From NCBI GenBank assembly GCA_029228645.1, contig JAPTHR010000001.1, forward strand, positions 109,655 to 173,654: a DNA stretch of 64,000 nucleotides, in the 5' to 3' direction. The position numbers were made by a program, and so were the translations under genes. Shown here one piece after another: positions 1 through 9,164 of the stretch. Position 1 is the first letter of the stretch, and every line of letters begins with the position of its first letter. The notes under the pieces are model-generated. The model had not been told where the DNA came from. It searched no databases and was given only the letters and a program-made list of their open reading frames with translations. The stretch comes from Gammaproteobacteria bacterium Milos-ODIII6 (lineage in GTDB: Bacteria; Pseudomonadota; Gammaproteobacteria; Chromatiales; Chromatiaceae).

Positions 1-1760
1 CCAACGTGCGTACCGCCGAGGCCGCCAACAAAGGGCTCAATGCGGCCCTCCAAGTCGCCTTCCGCGGCGGCGCCATCACCGGCCTGCTGGTGGTTGGCCT
101 GGGTCTCCTCGGCGTTGCCGGCTACTATGCCGTGCTCGTCGCGATGGAGGTTGCGGACCCCTTGCACCCGCTCGTCGGCCTCGCCTTCGGCGGCTCGCTG
201 ATCTCGATCTTTGCCCGTCTCGGCGGCGGTATCTTCACCAAGGGCGCGGATGTGGGCGCCGACATCGTGGGCAAGGTCGAAGCCGGCATCCCCGAGGACG
301 ACCCGCGCAACCCGGCCGTAATCGCGGACAACGTGGGTGACAACGTGGGTGACTGTGCCGGCATGGCCGCCGACCTGTTCGAAACCTATGCGGTCACCGT
401 GGTCGCGACCATGCTGCTTGGCGGACTGCTGATCGGCACCGAGGCCTCGGTGCTCTATCCGCTGGTGCTCGGCGGCGTATCGATCGTCGCTTCCGTGATC
501 GGCACCTTCTTCGTCAAGGCGAGGGAGGGCGGCAAGATCATGAACGCCCTGTACCGCGGCCTGATCGTCGCCGGCGTGATCGCCGCGATCGGCTTCTGGT
601 TCGTCACCGACGCCATGATGGGCGGTGGCGAAGAGGCGCGTCACCTGTACTACGCCGCGCTGATCGGCCTGGCGCTCACCGCCGCCATGGTGGTGATCAC
701 CGAGTATTACACCGCCACCGAGTTCAGCCCGGTGCGGCATATCGCAGAGGCTTCCACCACCGGTGACGGCACCAACGTGATCGCCGGTCTCGGCATCTCC
801 ATGAAGTCCACCGCGGCCCCGGTGCTGGCGGTATGCGCCTCGATCTGGGGTGCCTACGAACTGGCCGGCCTCTACGGTATCGCGATCGCCGCGACCTCGA
901 TGCTGTCCATGACCGGCATCATCGTGGCGCTGGACGCCTATGGCCCGATCACGGACAACGCCGGCGGTATCGCCGAGATGGCCGAGCTGGACGAGAAGAT
1001 CCGCAACATCACCGACCCGCTGGATGCCGTCGGCAATACCACCAAGGCGGTCACAAAGGGCTATGCGATCGGCTCTGCCGGCCTCGCTGCCCTGGTGCTT
1101 TTCGCGGATTACACCCACACCCTGGAAAACAAGCTTGAAGCAATGGACCCCGCTACGCTTGCAAGCACATTGGAGGCATCTGGTTTCAAGTCGATAGCAG
1201 ACTACTTGAGTTTCAGCTTATCTGATCCCATGGTTCTGATCGGCCTGTTCATCGGCGGCCTGGTGCCCTTCCTGTTCGGCGCGATGGCGATGGAAGCCGT
1301 CGGGCGCGCCGCCGGCGGCATCGTCAACGAGGTTCGCCGCCAGTTCCGCGAGAAGCCGGGCATCATGGACCACACCGAGAAGCCGGACTACGGCCGCGCG
1401 GTCGACATGCTGACCAAATCCGCGATCAAGGAGATGATCATCCCCTCGCTGCTGCCGATCGCGGTACCGGTGGCGGTCGGCCTGCTGCTCGGCCCGCAGG
1501 CCTTGGGCGGCCTGCTGATCGGCACCATCGTCACCGGCCTGTTCGTGGCCATCTCCATGACCACCGGTGGTGGCGCCTGGGACAACGCCAAGAAATACAT
1601 CGAGGATGGCAACTTTGGCGGCAAGGGTTCCGATGCCCACAAGGCCGCCGTAACCGGTGACACCGTGGGCGACCCCTACAAGGACACCGCCGGTCCGGCA
1701 GTCAACCCGCTGATCAAGATCATCAATATCGTGGCGCTGCTGATCGTGCCGCTGTTGTAA
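1..1760 (+). CDS. hppA: K+-independent proton-pumping membrane pyrophosphatase (5' partial)
   Basis: Integral membrane pyrophosphatase that couples pyrophosphate hydrolysis to ion export across the inner membrane. The reading frame is open at the left edge, and about 90-100 N-terminal residues are missing compared with the usual 660-700. The substrate-site signature [11 protein letters not shown] lies near visible residue 82, followed by [19 protein letters not shown]. The second aspartate motif, [15 protein letters not shown], sits near the C-terminus. At the site that sets potassium dependence the protein reads GNTTKA-VT (Lys and Thr), the pattern of K+-independent enzymes; K+-dependent ones carry Ala and Gly. 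Many hydrophobic helices are visible. A soluble pyrophosphatase follows after an intrinsic terminator. Identification is firm; proton rather than sodium specificity is inferred from the K+-independent class. Confidence 0.95.
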   Translation, partial: NVRTAEAANKGLNAALQVAFRGGAITGLLVVGLGLLGVAGYYAVLVAMEVADPLHPLVGLAFGGSLISIFARLGGGIFTKGADVGADIVGKVEAGIPEDDPRNPAVIADNVGDNVGDCAGMAADLFETYAVTVVATMLLGGLLIGTEASVLYPLVLGGVSIVASVIGTFFVKAREGGKIMNALYRGLIVAGVIAAIGFWFVTDAMMGGGEEARHLYYAALIGLALTAAMVVITEYYTATEFSPVRHIAEASTTGDGTNVIAGLGISMKSTAAPVLAVCASIWGAYELAGLYGIAIAATSMLSMTGIIVALDAYGPITDNAGGIAEMAELDEKIRNITDPLDAVGNTTKAVTKGYAIGSAGLAALVLFADYTHTLENKLEAMDPATLASTLEASGFKSIADYLSFSLSDPMVLIGLFIGGLVPFLFGAMAMEAVGRAAGGIVNEVRRQFREKPGIMDHTEKPDYGRAVDMLTKSAIKEMIIPSLLPIAVPVAVGLLLGPQALGGLLIGTIVTGLFVAISMTTGGGAWDNAKKYIEDGNFGGKGSDAHKAAVTGDTVGDPYKDTAGPAVNPLIKIINIVALLIVPLL

Positions 1761-1830
1761 TCCGGCGCCTGCCGCAAAGCTCTCCCGGGATGGCCGCTAC
1801 CGGCCCATCCCGGGGAAGATGCAAAGCCAA

Positions 1831-1855
1831 AGCCCCGCCCTTGCGGGGCTTTTTT
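1831..1855 (+). terminator. intrinsic terminator after hppA
   Basis: Perfect 8 bp stem AGCCCCGC/GCGGGGCT with a CCTT loop and five T residues immediately after. It separates hppA from the soluble pyrophosphatase gene, so the two are probably transcribed separately. Confidence 0.9.
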
Positions 1856-1918
1856 ACGCCCCGCGTTTACCGAACCGCTATACTTGCGCTCCTGTTAGAA
1901 CACAAAGCGGAGACCTGC

Positions 1919-2464
1919 ATGAACCTCGACCGCGTCAGCACCGGCGACGTACCGCACCAGATCAACGTGATCATCGAGATCCCGGCCCATTCGGACCCGG
2001 TCAAGTATGAGCTCGATAAAGAGACCGGCGCGATGTTCGTCGACCGTTTCATGTCGACCGCCATGTACTATCCCTGCAACTACGGCTATGTCCCACACAC
2101 CCTCTCCGCAGACGGTGACCCGGTGGACGTGCTGGTACTGACTCCGCACCCGCTGATCTCGGGCTCGGTCATCAAATGCCGCCCCGTCGGGGTGCTCAAG
2201 ATGACAGACGAGTCCGGGGACGACGCCAAGGTGCTGGCCGTGCCGGTAGACAAGCTGTGCAAGAGCTTCCGCGCCGTGGAGAGCTTCCGCGACCTCCCCG
2301 GCGATGTGCTCAACCGTATCTCGCACTTCTTCGAACACTACAAGGACCTGGACGAAGGCAAGTGGGTGCGGGTGGATGGCTGGTATGGCCTGGATGAGGC
2401 GAAGAAAGAGATCATGCAGAGCGTGCAGATGTACCAGGAAGCGCCCGAGAAACCGAATTTCTGA
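1919..2464 (+). CDS. ppa: inorganic pyrophosphatase (soluble, family I)
   Basis: Cytoplasmic Mg-dependent hydrolysis of pyrophosphate to two phosphates, which pulls biosynthetic reactions forward. The 181-residue product matches the family I length (E. coli 176). The metal-binding signature [10 protein letters not shown] lies near residue 64, preceded by [12 protein letters not shown]; the catalytic-face segment YKDLDEGKW follows near 145. The ATG is chosen because GCGGAGAC lies just upstream and because the protein aligns with the family from MNLDRV; the frame stays open upstream but reads through the hppA terminator. Its neighbour hppA makes a second, energy-conserving pyrophosphatase, so the cell can either conserve or dissipate the energy of pyrophosphate. 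Confidence 0.96.
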   Translation: MNLDRVSTGDVPHQINVIIEIPAHSDPVKYELDKETGAMFVDRFMSTAMYYPCNYGYVPHTLSADGDPVDVLVLTPHPLISGSVIKCRPVGVLKMTDESGDDAKVLAVPVDKLCKSFRAVESFRDLPGDVLNRISHFFEHYKDLDEGKWVRVDGWYGLDEAKKEIMQSVQMYQEAPEKPNF

Positions 2465-2512
2465 ATCAGGGCCCTCCCCTATACCCCTTTTTGCATCACC
2501 AGCGGTATCGCG

Positions 2513-3064
2513 ATGAAAGTCTGTATCCTGTCCGACAGCCACGACCACATTCCCCTCCTCGATGCCGCCGTGGCGGACGCCAAGGCTTCCGGGGCGGAGG
2601 CCGTGCTGCATGCCGGTGACCTGGTTGCCCCCAGCACGCTCCACTGCCTGGAGAAGTACGGCCTGCCGGTGCATGTCATCCATGGCAATAACACCGGCGA
2701 CATGCATGCCCTGACGCGTCTCTCGCACAAGCCCGGCAGCATCGTCCGCTACCACGGTATGGATGCCGGTATCGAACTGGGCGGACGCACCATCTTCATC
2801 GTGCACTATCCGCATTACGCGCATGCCATGGCCGCCACCGGCGACTGGGACCTGGTCTGCTGCGGCCACAGCCACAAGGTCGAGATCGCCGAGCACAACA
2901 ACTGCAAGGGCGGTATCACCTGGGTGGTCAATCCCGGCACCATCGGCGGTGTCGGCAGCGCCCCCGCGACCTGGATCCTCGGCGACCTGGATAACATGAC
3001 CTTCGAGGTGCGCGAGGTGCCGAAAAGCCTGGAGTACCGTGACCGGGTCACAGCCAACGCATGA
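2513..3064 (+). CDS. YfcE/MJ0936-type metallophosphoesterase
   Basis: A 183-residue calcineurin-like phosphoesterase. The metal-binding motifs appear in order: SDSHDH near residue 7, HAGDL near 38, HGNNTGD near 62, HYPHYAH near 102 and GHSHKVE near 120, so the dinuclear site looks intact. Family members hydrolyse phosphodiesters or small phosphate esters, but the natural substrate is not predictable here. The stop overlaps the moaC start as ATGA, which indicates translational coupling; nothing else links it to molybdopterin synthesis. It was probably named 'YfcE family phosphodiesterase' in related genomes. Confidence 0.88.
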   Translation: MKVCILSDSHDHIPLLDAAVADAKASGAEAVLHAGDLVAPSTLHCLEKYGLPVHVIHGNNTGDMHALTRLSHKPGSIVRYHGMDAGIELGGRTIFIVHYPHYAHAMAATGDWDLVCCGHSHKVEIAEHNNCKGGITWVVNPGTIGGVGSAPATWILGDLDNMTFEVREVPKSLEYRDRVTANA

Positions 3065-3543
3065 GCAAGCAGCTGACGCACTTCGATGAGCGCGGCCAGG
3101 CGCACATGGTGGATGTGGGTGGCAAGCAGGAAACCCACCGGGTGGCGGTCAGCAGTGGCGTCATCCGCATGCAGCCAGCCACCCTGCAACTGATCCGCGA
3201 GGGCGGGCACAAGAAAGGCGATGTCCTCGGGGTTGCGCGCATCGCGGGCATCATGGCGGCCAAGAAAACCGCCGAACTGGTGCCGCTGTGTCATCCGATC
3301 GCGCTGACCCACGTCTCGATCGAATTCGAGGCCGACAGCGACGCGTCCTGCATCCGCGCAGTGGCGCGTGCCGAGACCCGCTCCCAGACCGGGGTTGAAA
3401 TGGAGGCGCTGTGCGCGGTCCAGAACGCCCTGCTGACGATTTACGACATGTGCAAGGCAGTCGATCGCGGCATGTTGATCGATGCCGTCTGCCTGGAGCA
3501 CAAGACCGGCGGCAAGAGCGGGGAATGGAAACGCCCACGTTGA
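3061..3543 (+). CDS. moaC: cyclic pyranopterin monophosphate synthase
   Basis: MoaC completes the first step of molybdenum cofactor synthesis, turning the MoaA product 3',8-cyclo-7,8-dihydro-GTP into cyclic pyranopterin monophosphate. The 160-residue protein matches the family length. The signatures [13 protein letters not shown] (near residue 67), [19 protein letters not shown] (near 110) and [10 protein letters not shown] carry the His, Glu, Asp and Lys residues expected at the active site, and the C-terminal KTGGKSG is present. No other moa gene lies nearby, so partners must be elsewhere. It is translationally coupled to the phosphoesterase upstream and overlaps engB downstream. Confidence 0.95.
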   Translation: MSKQLTHFDERGQAHMVDVGGKQETHRVAVSSGVIRMQPATLQLIREGGHKKGDVLGVARIAGIMAAKKTAELVPLCHPIALTHVSIEFEADSDASCIRAVARAETRSQTGVEMEALCAVQNALLTIYDMCKAVDRGMLIDAVCLEHKTGGKSGEWKRPR

Positions 3544-4145
3544 ACAAGCACTACCGCCAGGCATGCTTTGTGACCAGCGCGGCCAAGCTCAAGCAGGCAC
3601 CCCCGGATGAGGGCTGGGAGGTCGCCTTCGCCGGTCGCTCCAACGCCGGCAAATCCAGCGCCATCAATGCCCTTTGCGATCAGAAGGCGCTCGCCCGCAC
3701 CAGCCGCACCCCGGGGCGGACGCAACTGCTCAACTTCTTCGAACTGGATGCGCAGCGGCGGCTGGTGGATCTGCCCGGCTACGGTTACGCCAAGGTCTCG
3801 GAAGACGTGAAGCGCGACTGGCAGGGCGCCCTGGCCGACTATCTGCAGACCCGGGAGTGCCTGCGCGGGCTGGTTCTGGTCATGGATGCCCGCCACCCCC
3901 TCAAGGACTATGACCTGCAGATGCTCGCCTGGGCGAACCAGATCCAGCTGCCGGTACATGTCCTTCTGACCAAGGCGGACAAGCTCAACCGCCAGCAGTC
4001 CGGCGCCGCCCTGGAGAAGGTGGAAGAGGCACTGCGCGAGTACAGCCGCGATTTCAGCGCGCAACTTTTCTCCGCCAGCAAACGCTGGGGCATTGCCGAG
4101 GCGCATGCCCGCCTGGATGGCTGGTTCGAGTTCGCTCCGGCTTGA
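3525..4145 (+). CDS. engB: ribosome-biogenesis GTPase EngB (YihA/YsxC)
   Basis: Essential small GTPase of 50S ribosome assembly. All G motifs are present: G1 GRSNAGKSS (residues 37-45), switch region [10 protein letters not shown]3 [10 protein letters not shown]4 LTKADKL and G5 SASK, in a protein of about 206 residues. Two starts are possible: the ATG used here, which overlaps the end of moaC by 19 bases, or a TTG fifteen bases later with GGAA nine bases before it; both give a full GTPase. It faces polA across a 304-base gap that holds an RNA candidate. The same polA/engB pairing brackets Spot 42 in E. coli. Confidence 0.94.
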   Translation: METPTLNKHYRQACFVTSAAKLKQAPPDEGWEVAFAGRSNAGKSSAINALCDQKALARTSRTPGRTQLLNFFELDAQRRLVDLPGYGYAKVSEDVKRDWQGALADYLQTRECLRGLVLVMDARHPLKDYDLQMLAWANQIQLPVHVLLTKADKLNRQQSGAALEKVEEALREYSRDFSAQLFSASKRWGIAEAHARLDGWFEFAPA

Positions 4146-4231
4146 GGGCCTGCGCGGGCCTGCAAGGACAGGTCCACGAACAAGCCGCCTCGAACGGTCC
4201 GATGGACACCTCCTCGAGAAAGAAAAGGCAA

Positions 4232-4263
4232 TAAAAAACCCGCCGATAGGGGGTTCGGCGGGT
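4232..4263 (-). terminator. intrinsic terminator for polA and the RNA candidate
   Basis: Stem ACCCGCCGA/TCGGCGGGT with an 8-base loop, followed on the minus strand by six T residues. There is no T-run on the plus strand, so it does not look like an engB terminator. Confidence 0.88.
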
Positions 4264-4367
4264 CGAAGCTGCTCTCAGAGGGTAGTCAGAGTCTGCCGCA
4301 AGGGCAGGTCCGAGAGCAGGCCACCCCTTCCTTGGGGACGAGAAAACGGGAAGTAGCCGGATTCACG
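4232..4367 (-). ncRNA. candidate regulatory RNA at the Spot 42/ErsA locus
   Basis: A candidate of about 136 nt transcribed in the polA direction from the polA-engB gap. Read on the minus strand it folds into a small CCCC/GGGG hairpin (4324-4337), an 8 bp stem CTGCTCTC/GAGAGCAG (4269-4319) that encloses CTGCC/GGCAG, and a 9 bp terminator hairpin (4238-4263) with the loop ACCCCCTA and six T residues. A -10-like AAGAAT lies at 4374-4379, and a CRP-type palindrome is centred about 41 bases upstream of the projected start. Position and size match Spot 42 (109 nt) and ErsA (about 132 nt), but no sequence homology is claimed. The same hairpin also serves as the polA terminator, so a processed polA 3' end is the main alternative. 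Confidence 0.6.
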
Positions 4368-4400
4368 AACCTTATTCTTATCCAGGCGACAGCACCTTTG

Positions 4401-4416
4401 TGCGAAATGGTTCACA
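4401..4416. promoter_or_regulatory. CRP/Vfr-type operator half-sites
   Basis: TGCGA-N6-TCACA on the plus strand matches the CRP consensus TGTGA-N6-TCACA at nine of ten fixed positions. Its centre, 4408.5, is about 41 bases upstream of the start projected for the downstream RNA, the spacing of class II CRP activation; overlap with the -35 region could also mean repression. E. coli Spot 42 is a CRP target. Confidence 0.5.
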
Positions 4417-4449
4417 TTTTGCCCGTTCCGGTCAAACCATCCGGCGAGC

Positions 4450-7158
4450 TCAGTGCGCCTGCTCCCAGTCATCACCGATACCGATATCGGCGACCAGCGG
4501 CACATCCAGTGCCGCCGCACCCTGCATGTGCTCGCGAATCCGGTCACAGGCATGGTCCAGCGCCTCCGGAGCCGCCTCGAGCACCAGCTCGTCGTGCACC
4601 TGCATCAGCAGGCGCACCGCCGGCCGCTCCTCCTGGATCCAGCCATCCACCGCAAGCATCGCGCGCTTGATGATGTCCGCTGCAGTGCCCTGCATGGGTG
4701 CATTGATCGCGGTGCGCTCCGCCCCGGCGCGACGCGCGCCGTTGCGTGAACGGATCTCCGGCAGGTACAGGCGACGTCCGAACAGGGTCTCCACGTAACC
4801 CTGCTCGCGCGCCTGCTCCCGGGTCTGCTGCATGAAATCCTGCACCCCGGGATAACGGGCAAAGTAGCGGTCGATGTAATCCTGCGCCTCGCCCCGCTCA
4901 ATCCCCAGCTGTTTCGCCAGGCCGAACGCCGACATGCCGTAGATCAGGCCAAAATTGATCGCCTTGGCCGATCGCCGCTGCTCGGCGGTGACCGCCTCCG
5001 GGCTGTCCGCTCCGAACACCTCGGCCGCCGTGGCGCGATGGATGTCACGCCCCTCCGCGAAGGCCCGGGTCAGGCCCGGGTCGCCGGAGAGGTGCGCCAT
5101 GATGCGCAGCTCGATCTGGGAGTAATCGGCCGCGATCATGCGCCAGCCCTGTTGCGGCACAAAGGCGCGCCGTATCAGCCGCCCCTCCTCGCTGCGCACC
5201 GGAATGTTCTGCAGGTTCGGATCCGAGGAACTCAGGCGTCCGGTCGCCGCCACCGCCTGGTGGTAGCTGGTATGCACCCGGCCGGTGGCCGGCTTGACCA
5301 TCTCGGGCAGCTTGTCTGTGTAGGTCGACTTCAGCTTGGAAAGGCCACGATGCTCCAGGATGATGCGTGGCAGTTCATGCCCCTGCTCGGCCAGCTCCTG
5401 GAGCACGCTCTCGGCCGTGGAGGGGGCGCCTTTGGGGGTCTTCGCGACGACCGGCAGCCCCAGCTCCTCGAAAAATATCTGGCCGATCTGCTTGGGCGAA
5501 CCCATGTTGAACTGCCGCCCCGCGACGGCGTAGGCCTGCTGCTCGAGTTCATGCATGCGCTCCGCCAGGCGCTGGCTCTGCTGCGCGAGCATGCCGGTGT
5601 CGATCCTCACGCCGGTTCGCTCCATGCGCGACAGAACAACGATCAGCGGCACCTCCAGCTCCTGCAGCAATGCTGCCAGGCGCTCCGCCTCCTGCAACCG
5701 GGGCCAAAGCGTCTGGTGCAGGCGCAGTGTGATGTCGGCGTCCTCCGCGGCATACGGCCCGGCCTGCTCGAGCGGAATCTGATCGAAGCTCAGTTGCTTG
5801 GCGCCCTTGCCCGCGATCTCCTCGAAGTGGGTGGTCTTGTGCTGCAGGTGCCGCTCGGCAAGCGAGTCGAGATCGTGCCGCCCGGTGCCGGCATCCAGCA
5901 GATAGGATTCGAGCATGGTATCGAACGCGATTCCGCGCAGCTCGATGCCGTGATTCGCGAGCACGTTCTTGTCGTACTTGATGTGCTGACCGATCAGGCG
6001 CGCGCGTTCGCCCTCGAGTAGCGGGCGCAATTGCTCCAACACCCATTCCCGCTCCAGCTGTTGCGGCGCGCCGGGGTAAGCGTGCGCCAAGGGCACATAC
6101 GCCGCCTGATCCGGTGCGACACTGAAGGACACGCCCACGACCTCGGCCAGCATGTAATCGAGGCTGGTGGTCTCGGTATCGAAGGCGATGTATTCCGCCT
6201 TGCGCAGGCGCGCCAGCCAATCCTCGAAACGCTTTTTGTCAGTGACGATCTCGTAGTCGGTATCTGCCGGACTGTCAGCCGGGGCCGGCTGCTGCGCCGA
6301 CTCACCCCGCTCCAGCGATGCGAGCAGGCGGCTGGCCCCCATGCGCCGGTAATGGGTGCGCAATGTATCTATGTCAGGCTCTCCCGGCGTCAGCTCGGCA
6401 ACCGAAACCGCCAACTCCAGGTCGTGCCGGATTGCAGTGAGCTCCCGCGACAGGGACAGCTGCTCGAGGTTGGCGCGCAGACTGTCGCCGATCTTGCCCT
6501 TTATCTCGTCGGCGTGGGCCACGAGCTTGTCGATATCGCCGTACTCGCTGAGCCAGCGGGCGGCGGTCTTGGGACCGCACTTCGGAATGCCAGGGATGTT
6601 GTCGGCACTGTCACCGACCAATGCGAGATAGTCGATGATCTGTTCGGGTGCGACATCGAACTTGTCGATCACACCCTGACGATCGAGGAGCGTATCGGTC
6701 ATGGTGTTGATCAGGGTCACATGTCCGTCGACCAGCTGCGCCATGTCCTTGTCACCGGTGGAAATCAGCACGTCCCTGCCCTGTGCACTGGCCTGGCGCG
6801 CCAGCGTCCCGATCACGTCATCCGCCTCGACCCCCTCCTCCATCAGCAGCGGCAGCCCCATGGCGCGCACGATCGCGTGCAGCGGCTCGATCTGTACCCG
6901 CAGGTCATCCGGCATCGGCGGCCGATGCGCCTTGTACTCGGCGTACATCTCGTCGCGAAAGGTCTTGCCGGGGGCATCGAATACGACTGCTATATTGACC
7001 GGTTGGTACTGATCGATGAGCTTGCGCAACATGTTGACCACACCGACGATGGCGCCGGTCGGTTCACCCTCGCTGTTGGTCAGTGGCGGCAGTGCATGGA
7101 AGGCGCGAAACAGATAGGACGAGCCGTCGACGAGAATGATCGGGGGTTGCGCGTTCAT
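4450..7158 (-). CDS. polA: DNA polymerase I
   Basis: Repair and Okazaki-fragment-processing polymerase of 902 residues with all three domains. The N-terminal 5'-3' exonuclease spans residues 1-290 and contains LVDGSSYLFRAFHALPPL and the acidic GVEADDVIGTLA. The 3'-5' proofreading domain (about 310-500) keeps its acidic residues: FDTETTSLD near 329, GQHIKYDKNVL and AEDADITLRLH. The polymerase domain has motif A DYSQIELRIMAHLSGD near 678, motif B KAINFGLIYGMSAFG and motif C QVHDELVLE near 856. Proofreading should therefore be active. It is transcribed away from gdhA, with the starts about 45 bases apart, and is followed by the RNA candidate and terminator. Confidence 0.97.
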   Translation of the reverse strand: MNAQPPIILVDGSSYLFRAFHALPPLTNSEGEPTGAIVGVVNMLRKLIDQYQPVNIAVVFDAPGKTFRDEMYAEYKAHRPPMPDDLRVQIEPLHAIVRAMGLPLLMEEGVEADDVIGTLARQASAQGRDVLISTGDKDMAQLVDGHVTLINTMTDTLLDRQGVIDKFDVAPEQIIDYLALVGDSADNIPGIPKCGPKTAARWLSEYGDIDKLVAHADEIKGKIGDSLRANLEQLSLSRELTAIRHDLELAVSVAELTPGEPDIDTLRTHYRRMGASRLLASLERGESAQQPAPADSPADTDYEIVTDKKRFEDWLARLRKAEYIAFDTETTSLDYMLAEVVGVSFSVAPDQAAYVPLAHAYPGAPQQLEREWVLEQLRPLLEGERARLIGQHIKYDKNVLANHGIELRGIAFDTMLESYLLDAGTGRHDLDSLAERHLQHKTTHFEEIAGKGAKQLSFDQIPLEQAGPYAAEDADITLRLHQTLWPRLQEAERLAALLQELEVPLIVVLSRMERTGVRIDTGMLAQQSQRLAERMHELEQQAYAVAGRQFNMGSPKQIGQIFFEELGLPVVAKTPKGAPSTAESVLQELAEQGHELPRIILEHRGLSKLKSTYTDKLPEMVKPATGRVHTSYHQAVAATGRLSSSDPNLQNIPVRSEEGRLIRRAFVPQQGWRMIAADYSQIELRIMAHLSGDPGLTRAFAEGRDIHRATAAEVFGADSPEAVTAEQRRSAKAINFGLIYGMSAFGLAKQLGIERGEAQDYIDRYFARYPGVQDFMQQTREQAREQGYVETLFGRRLYLPEIRSRNGARRAGAERTAINAPMQGTAADIIKRAMLAVDGWIQEERPAVRLLMQVHDELVLEAAPEALDHACDRIREHMQGAAALDVPLVADIGIGDDWEQAH

Positions 7159-7203
7159 GCCGCGAGGATACTATGAAGAGAATATCCACGCGCCTCCCGG
7201 ATC

Positions 7204-8496
7204 ATGACCAGACCGTCACCGCAAACCCAGGGCCTGCTCCGTTTTCTCGACGCCACCCGCTACCTGGCCGAGTTCAAGAAGGGGCTGGTGGCGCACTTTG
7301 CCAACCCCAAACGGGTCCTGACCGTGTGCTTCCCGGTGGAGATGGACGACGGCTCGGTGCGCAGCTTTCTTGGCTACCGGGTCCTGCACAACAACGTGCT
7401 CGGCCCCGGCAAAGGCGGGCTGCGCTTCCATCCGGAGTTGACCCTCGAGGAAGTCAGCTCGATGGCGGCCCTGATGACCTGGAAATGCGCCCTCATCGGG
7501 GTCCCCTTCGGCGGCGCCAAAGGCGGGGTGGTTTGCGACACCAAGCAACTCTCGGACGGCGAACTGCGGCGTATTACGCGTCGCTTCATTTCCGAGCTGG
7601 GCGACAACATCGGCCCGCACACGGATATCCCGGCGCCGGACATGTACACCGACGAGAAGATCATGGCGCTGGTGTACGACACCTACGACACCATGCATCC
7701 CGGACGCAACAACCGCCCTGTCGTCACCGGCAAACCGATCGACCACGGTGGATCGCTGGGACGCCGCGACGCCACCGGAGCCGGGGTGGTGTTCGCCACC
7801 GAACAGTTCCTGCGCCTGCAGGGCTCCGACGTCAGCAAAGACCTCGGCGGCCAACGCATCGTGGTCCAGGGCTTCGGCAAGGTGGGATTGGCCGCGGCAC
7901 AGCTCTTTGTCAGCCGCGGCGCCAAAGTCATCGGCGTGAGCGACTCCCAGGGCGGGATCATGAATCCGGACGGTATCGACCTGGAGGCGGCCGAGAGCTA
8001 CAAACAAAGCACGGGATCGCTCAGCGGCATGCCCGGGACCAGCAACCTGAAGAACGAGGACCTGCTGCTGCTGGAGTGCGACATCCTGGTACCCGCTGCG
8101 ACCGCCAGCCAGATCCACGCCAGCAACGCCGAGAAGCTCGCATGCCGCCTGGTCGTGGAGGCCGCCAACGACCCGGTCACCCCGGAGGCGGATATCATCC
8201 TCCAGGAGCGCGGCATACCGGTTCTACCGGACATCCTGGCGAATGCCGGCGGGGTGTGTGTCAGCTATTTCGAGTGGGTCCAGAACATCCAGAACCAGCG
8301 CTGGAGCGAGCAGGAGGTGACCCGCAGGCTGCGCCAGCGCATGCAGCAGGCGGTGGTGGCCGTACTGCAACGTCACCAGCAGATGCTGGAAAAACATCCG
8401 CACGACCCGCACGCCGGCATGCTGCGCACCGCGGCGCTCACCATGGCGATCGAAAACGTCACCTGCGCCACCCTGGAACGGGGCATCTGGCCCTGA
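7204..8496 (+). CDS. gdhA: Glu/Leu/Phe/Val dehydrogenase, probably glutamate dehydrogenase
   Basis: Interconverts glutamate and 2-oxoglutarate plus ammonia. The 430-residue protein has the substrate-domain signature GPGKGGLRFHP near residue 66, the catalytic-lysine segment PFGGAKGGV near 100 and PAPDMYTDEK. The nucleotide-binding Rossmann motif is QGFGKVGLAAAQLF near 221, followed by the conserved ILANAGGVCVSYFEW. Size and motifs fit the hexameric 410-450 residue class rather than the large NAD-specific enzymes. The cofactor cannot be read with confidence, and a leucine or phenylalanine dehydrogenase is possible but less likely at this length. The lipoprotein gene follows 46 bases later in the same direction. 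Confidence 0.88.
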   Translation: MTRPSPQTQGLLRFLDATRYLAEFKKGLVAHFANPKRVLTVCFPVEMDDGSVRSFLGYRVLHNNVLGPGKGGLRFHPELTLEEVSSMAALMTWKCALIGVPFGGAKGGVVCDTKQLSDGELRRITRRFISELGDNIGPHTDIPAPDMYTDEKIMALVYDTYDTMHPGRNNRPVVTGKPIDHGGSLGRRDATGAGVVFATEQFLRLQGSDVSKDLGGQRIVVQGFGKVGLAAAQLFVSRGAKVIGVSDSQGGIMNPDGIDLEAAESYKQSTGSLSGMPGTSNLKNEDLLLLECDILVPAATASQIHASNAEKLACRLVVEAANDPVTPEADIILQERGIPVLPDILANAGGVCVSYFEWVQNIQNQRWSEQEVTRRLRQRMQQAVVAVLQRHQQMLEKHPHDPHAGMLRTAALTMAIENVTCATLERGIWP

Positions 8497-8542
8497 GGGC
8501 CGCTGCCAGAAAATGGCGTTCGACCCGCATCCGGAGGTCCGC

Positions 8543-9115
8543 ATGAAATCGACACGCAGGTTTGGCTTTTCGGGAATCCCGGTACTGGCACTGTGCGTGG
8601 TGCTCCTCAGCGGCTGCATCGGGGGCGCCACGGTGCGCGAGGATGGGCGCGTCAATCGATACATCGACCTGGTCGGTGGACGGATCGAGTTGCTCCAGCC
8701 CCTGCAGGTGCCCTCCGGCAAGGCGCGCGTTTTCCTGCAGAAAGGCAAGGTCCGCGCGGGCTTCGATTTCTACGCGCCACATTGCAGTTTCGAGATCCGG
8801 AGCGTCGACCACGACGGGATCAGCATCGCCCCGGACAACTTCGAGATAACGCGCGTCACCCACGAGATGACCGAAATCGTGCAGGCACGCACGCTGAGGG
8901 TCGCCGCGCTGCTCCTGAGTGGGGTGGACGATGACGGCATCTCGCAGTACTTCGAGGGCTATCACTTCCGCCTCAACTCGCCCGGACAGACGCAAGTCCT
9001 GCGGATGAGCTGTTTCGGGGTGCACGCCGAGCCGGGCGACCTGTGGCCGCCGACCCTGCGCGAGATCCGCGCCACGCTGGGCGACATCGCGCGTCTGTAT
9101 CCGCCGGCCAACTGA
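8543..9115 (+). CDS. predicted lipoprotein of unknown function
   Basis: A 190-residue product with a type II signal peptide: a basic start (MKSTRR), a hydrophobic core and the lipobox LLSGC with the acylated Cys at residue 25. The start was chosen because GGAGG lies five bases before this ATG; an ATG ten codons upstream would add residues ahead of the signal peptide. The mature part is a mixed alpha/beta domain with one internal Cys pair (HCSFEI and SCFGVH), and the residue after the Cys is Ile, which argues against inner-membrane retention. I do not recognise the family. It follows gdhA and converges on trkH. Confidence 0.75.
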   Translation: MKSTRRFGFSGIPVLALCVVLLSGCIGGATVREDGRVNRYIDLVGGRIELLQPLQVPSGKARVFLQKGKVRAGFDFYAPHCSFEIRSVDHDGISIAPDNFEITRVTHEMTEIVQARTLRVAALLLSGVDDDGISQYFEGYHFRLNSPGQTQVLRMSCFGVHAEPGDLWPPTLREIRATLGDIARLYPPAN

Positions 9116-9164
9116 TCCGGCCTGCCAAACGGCGAACAGGAGTCGGAGGCGCGTTCAAATACCG

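Noticed and set aside
1865..1890. ppa promoter with TATACT
   Set aside because: The -10-like box is fair but no -35 hexamer is found at 16-18 bases.
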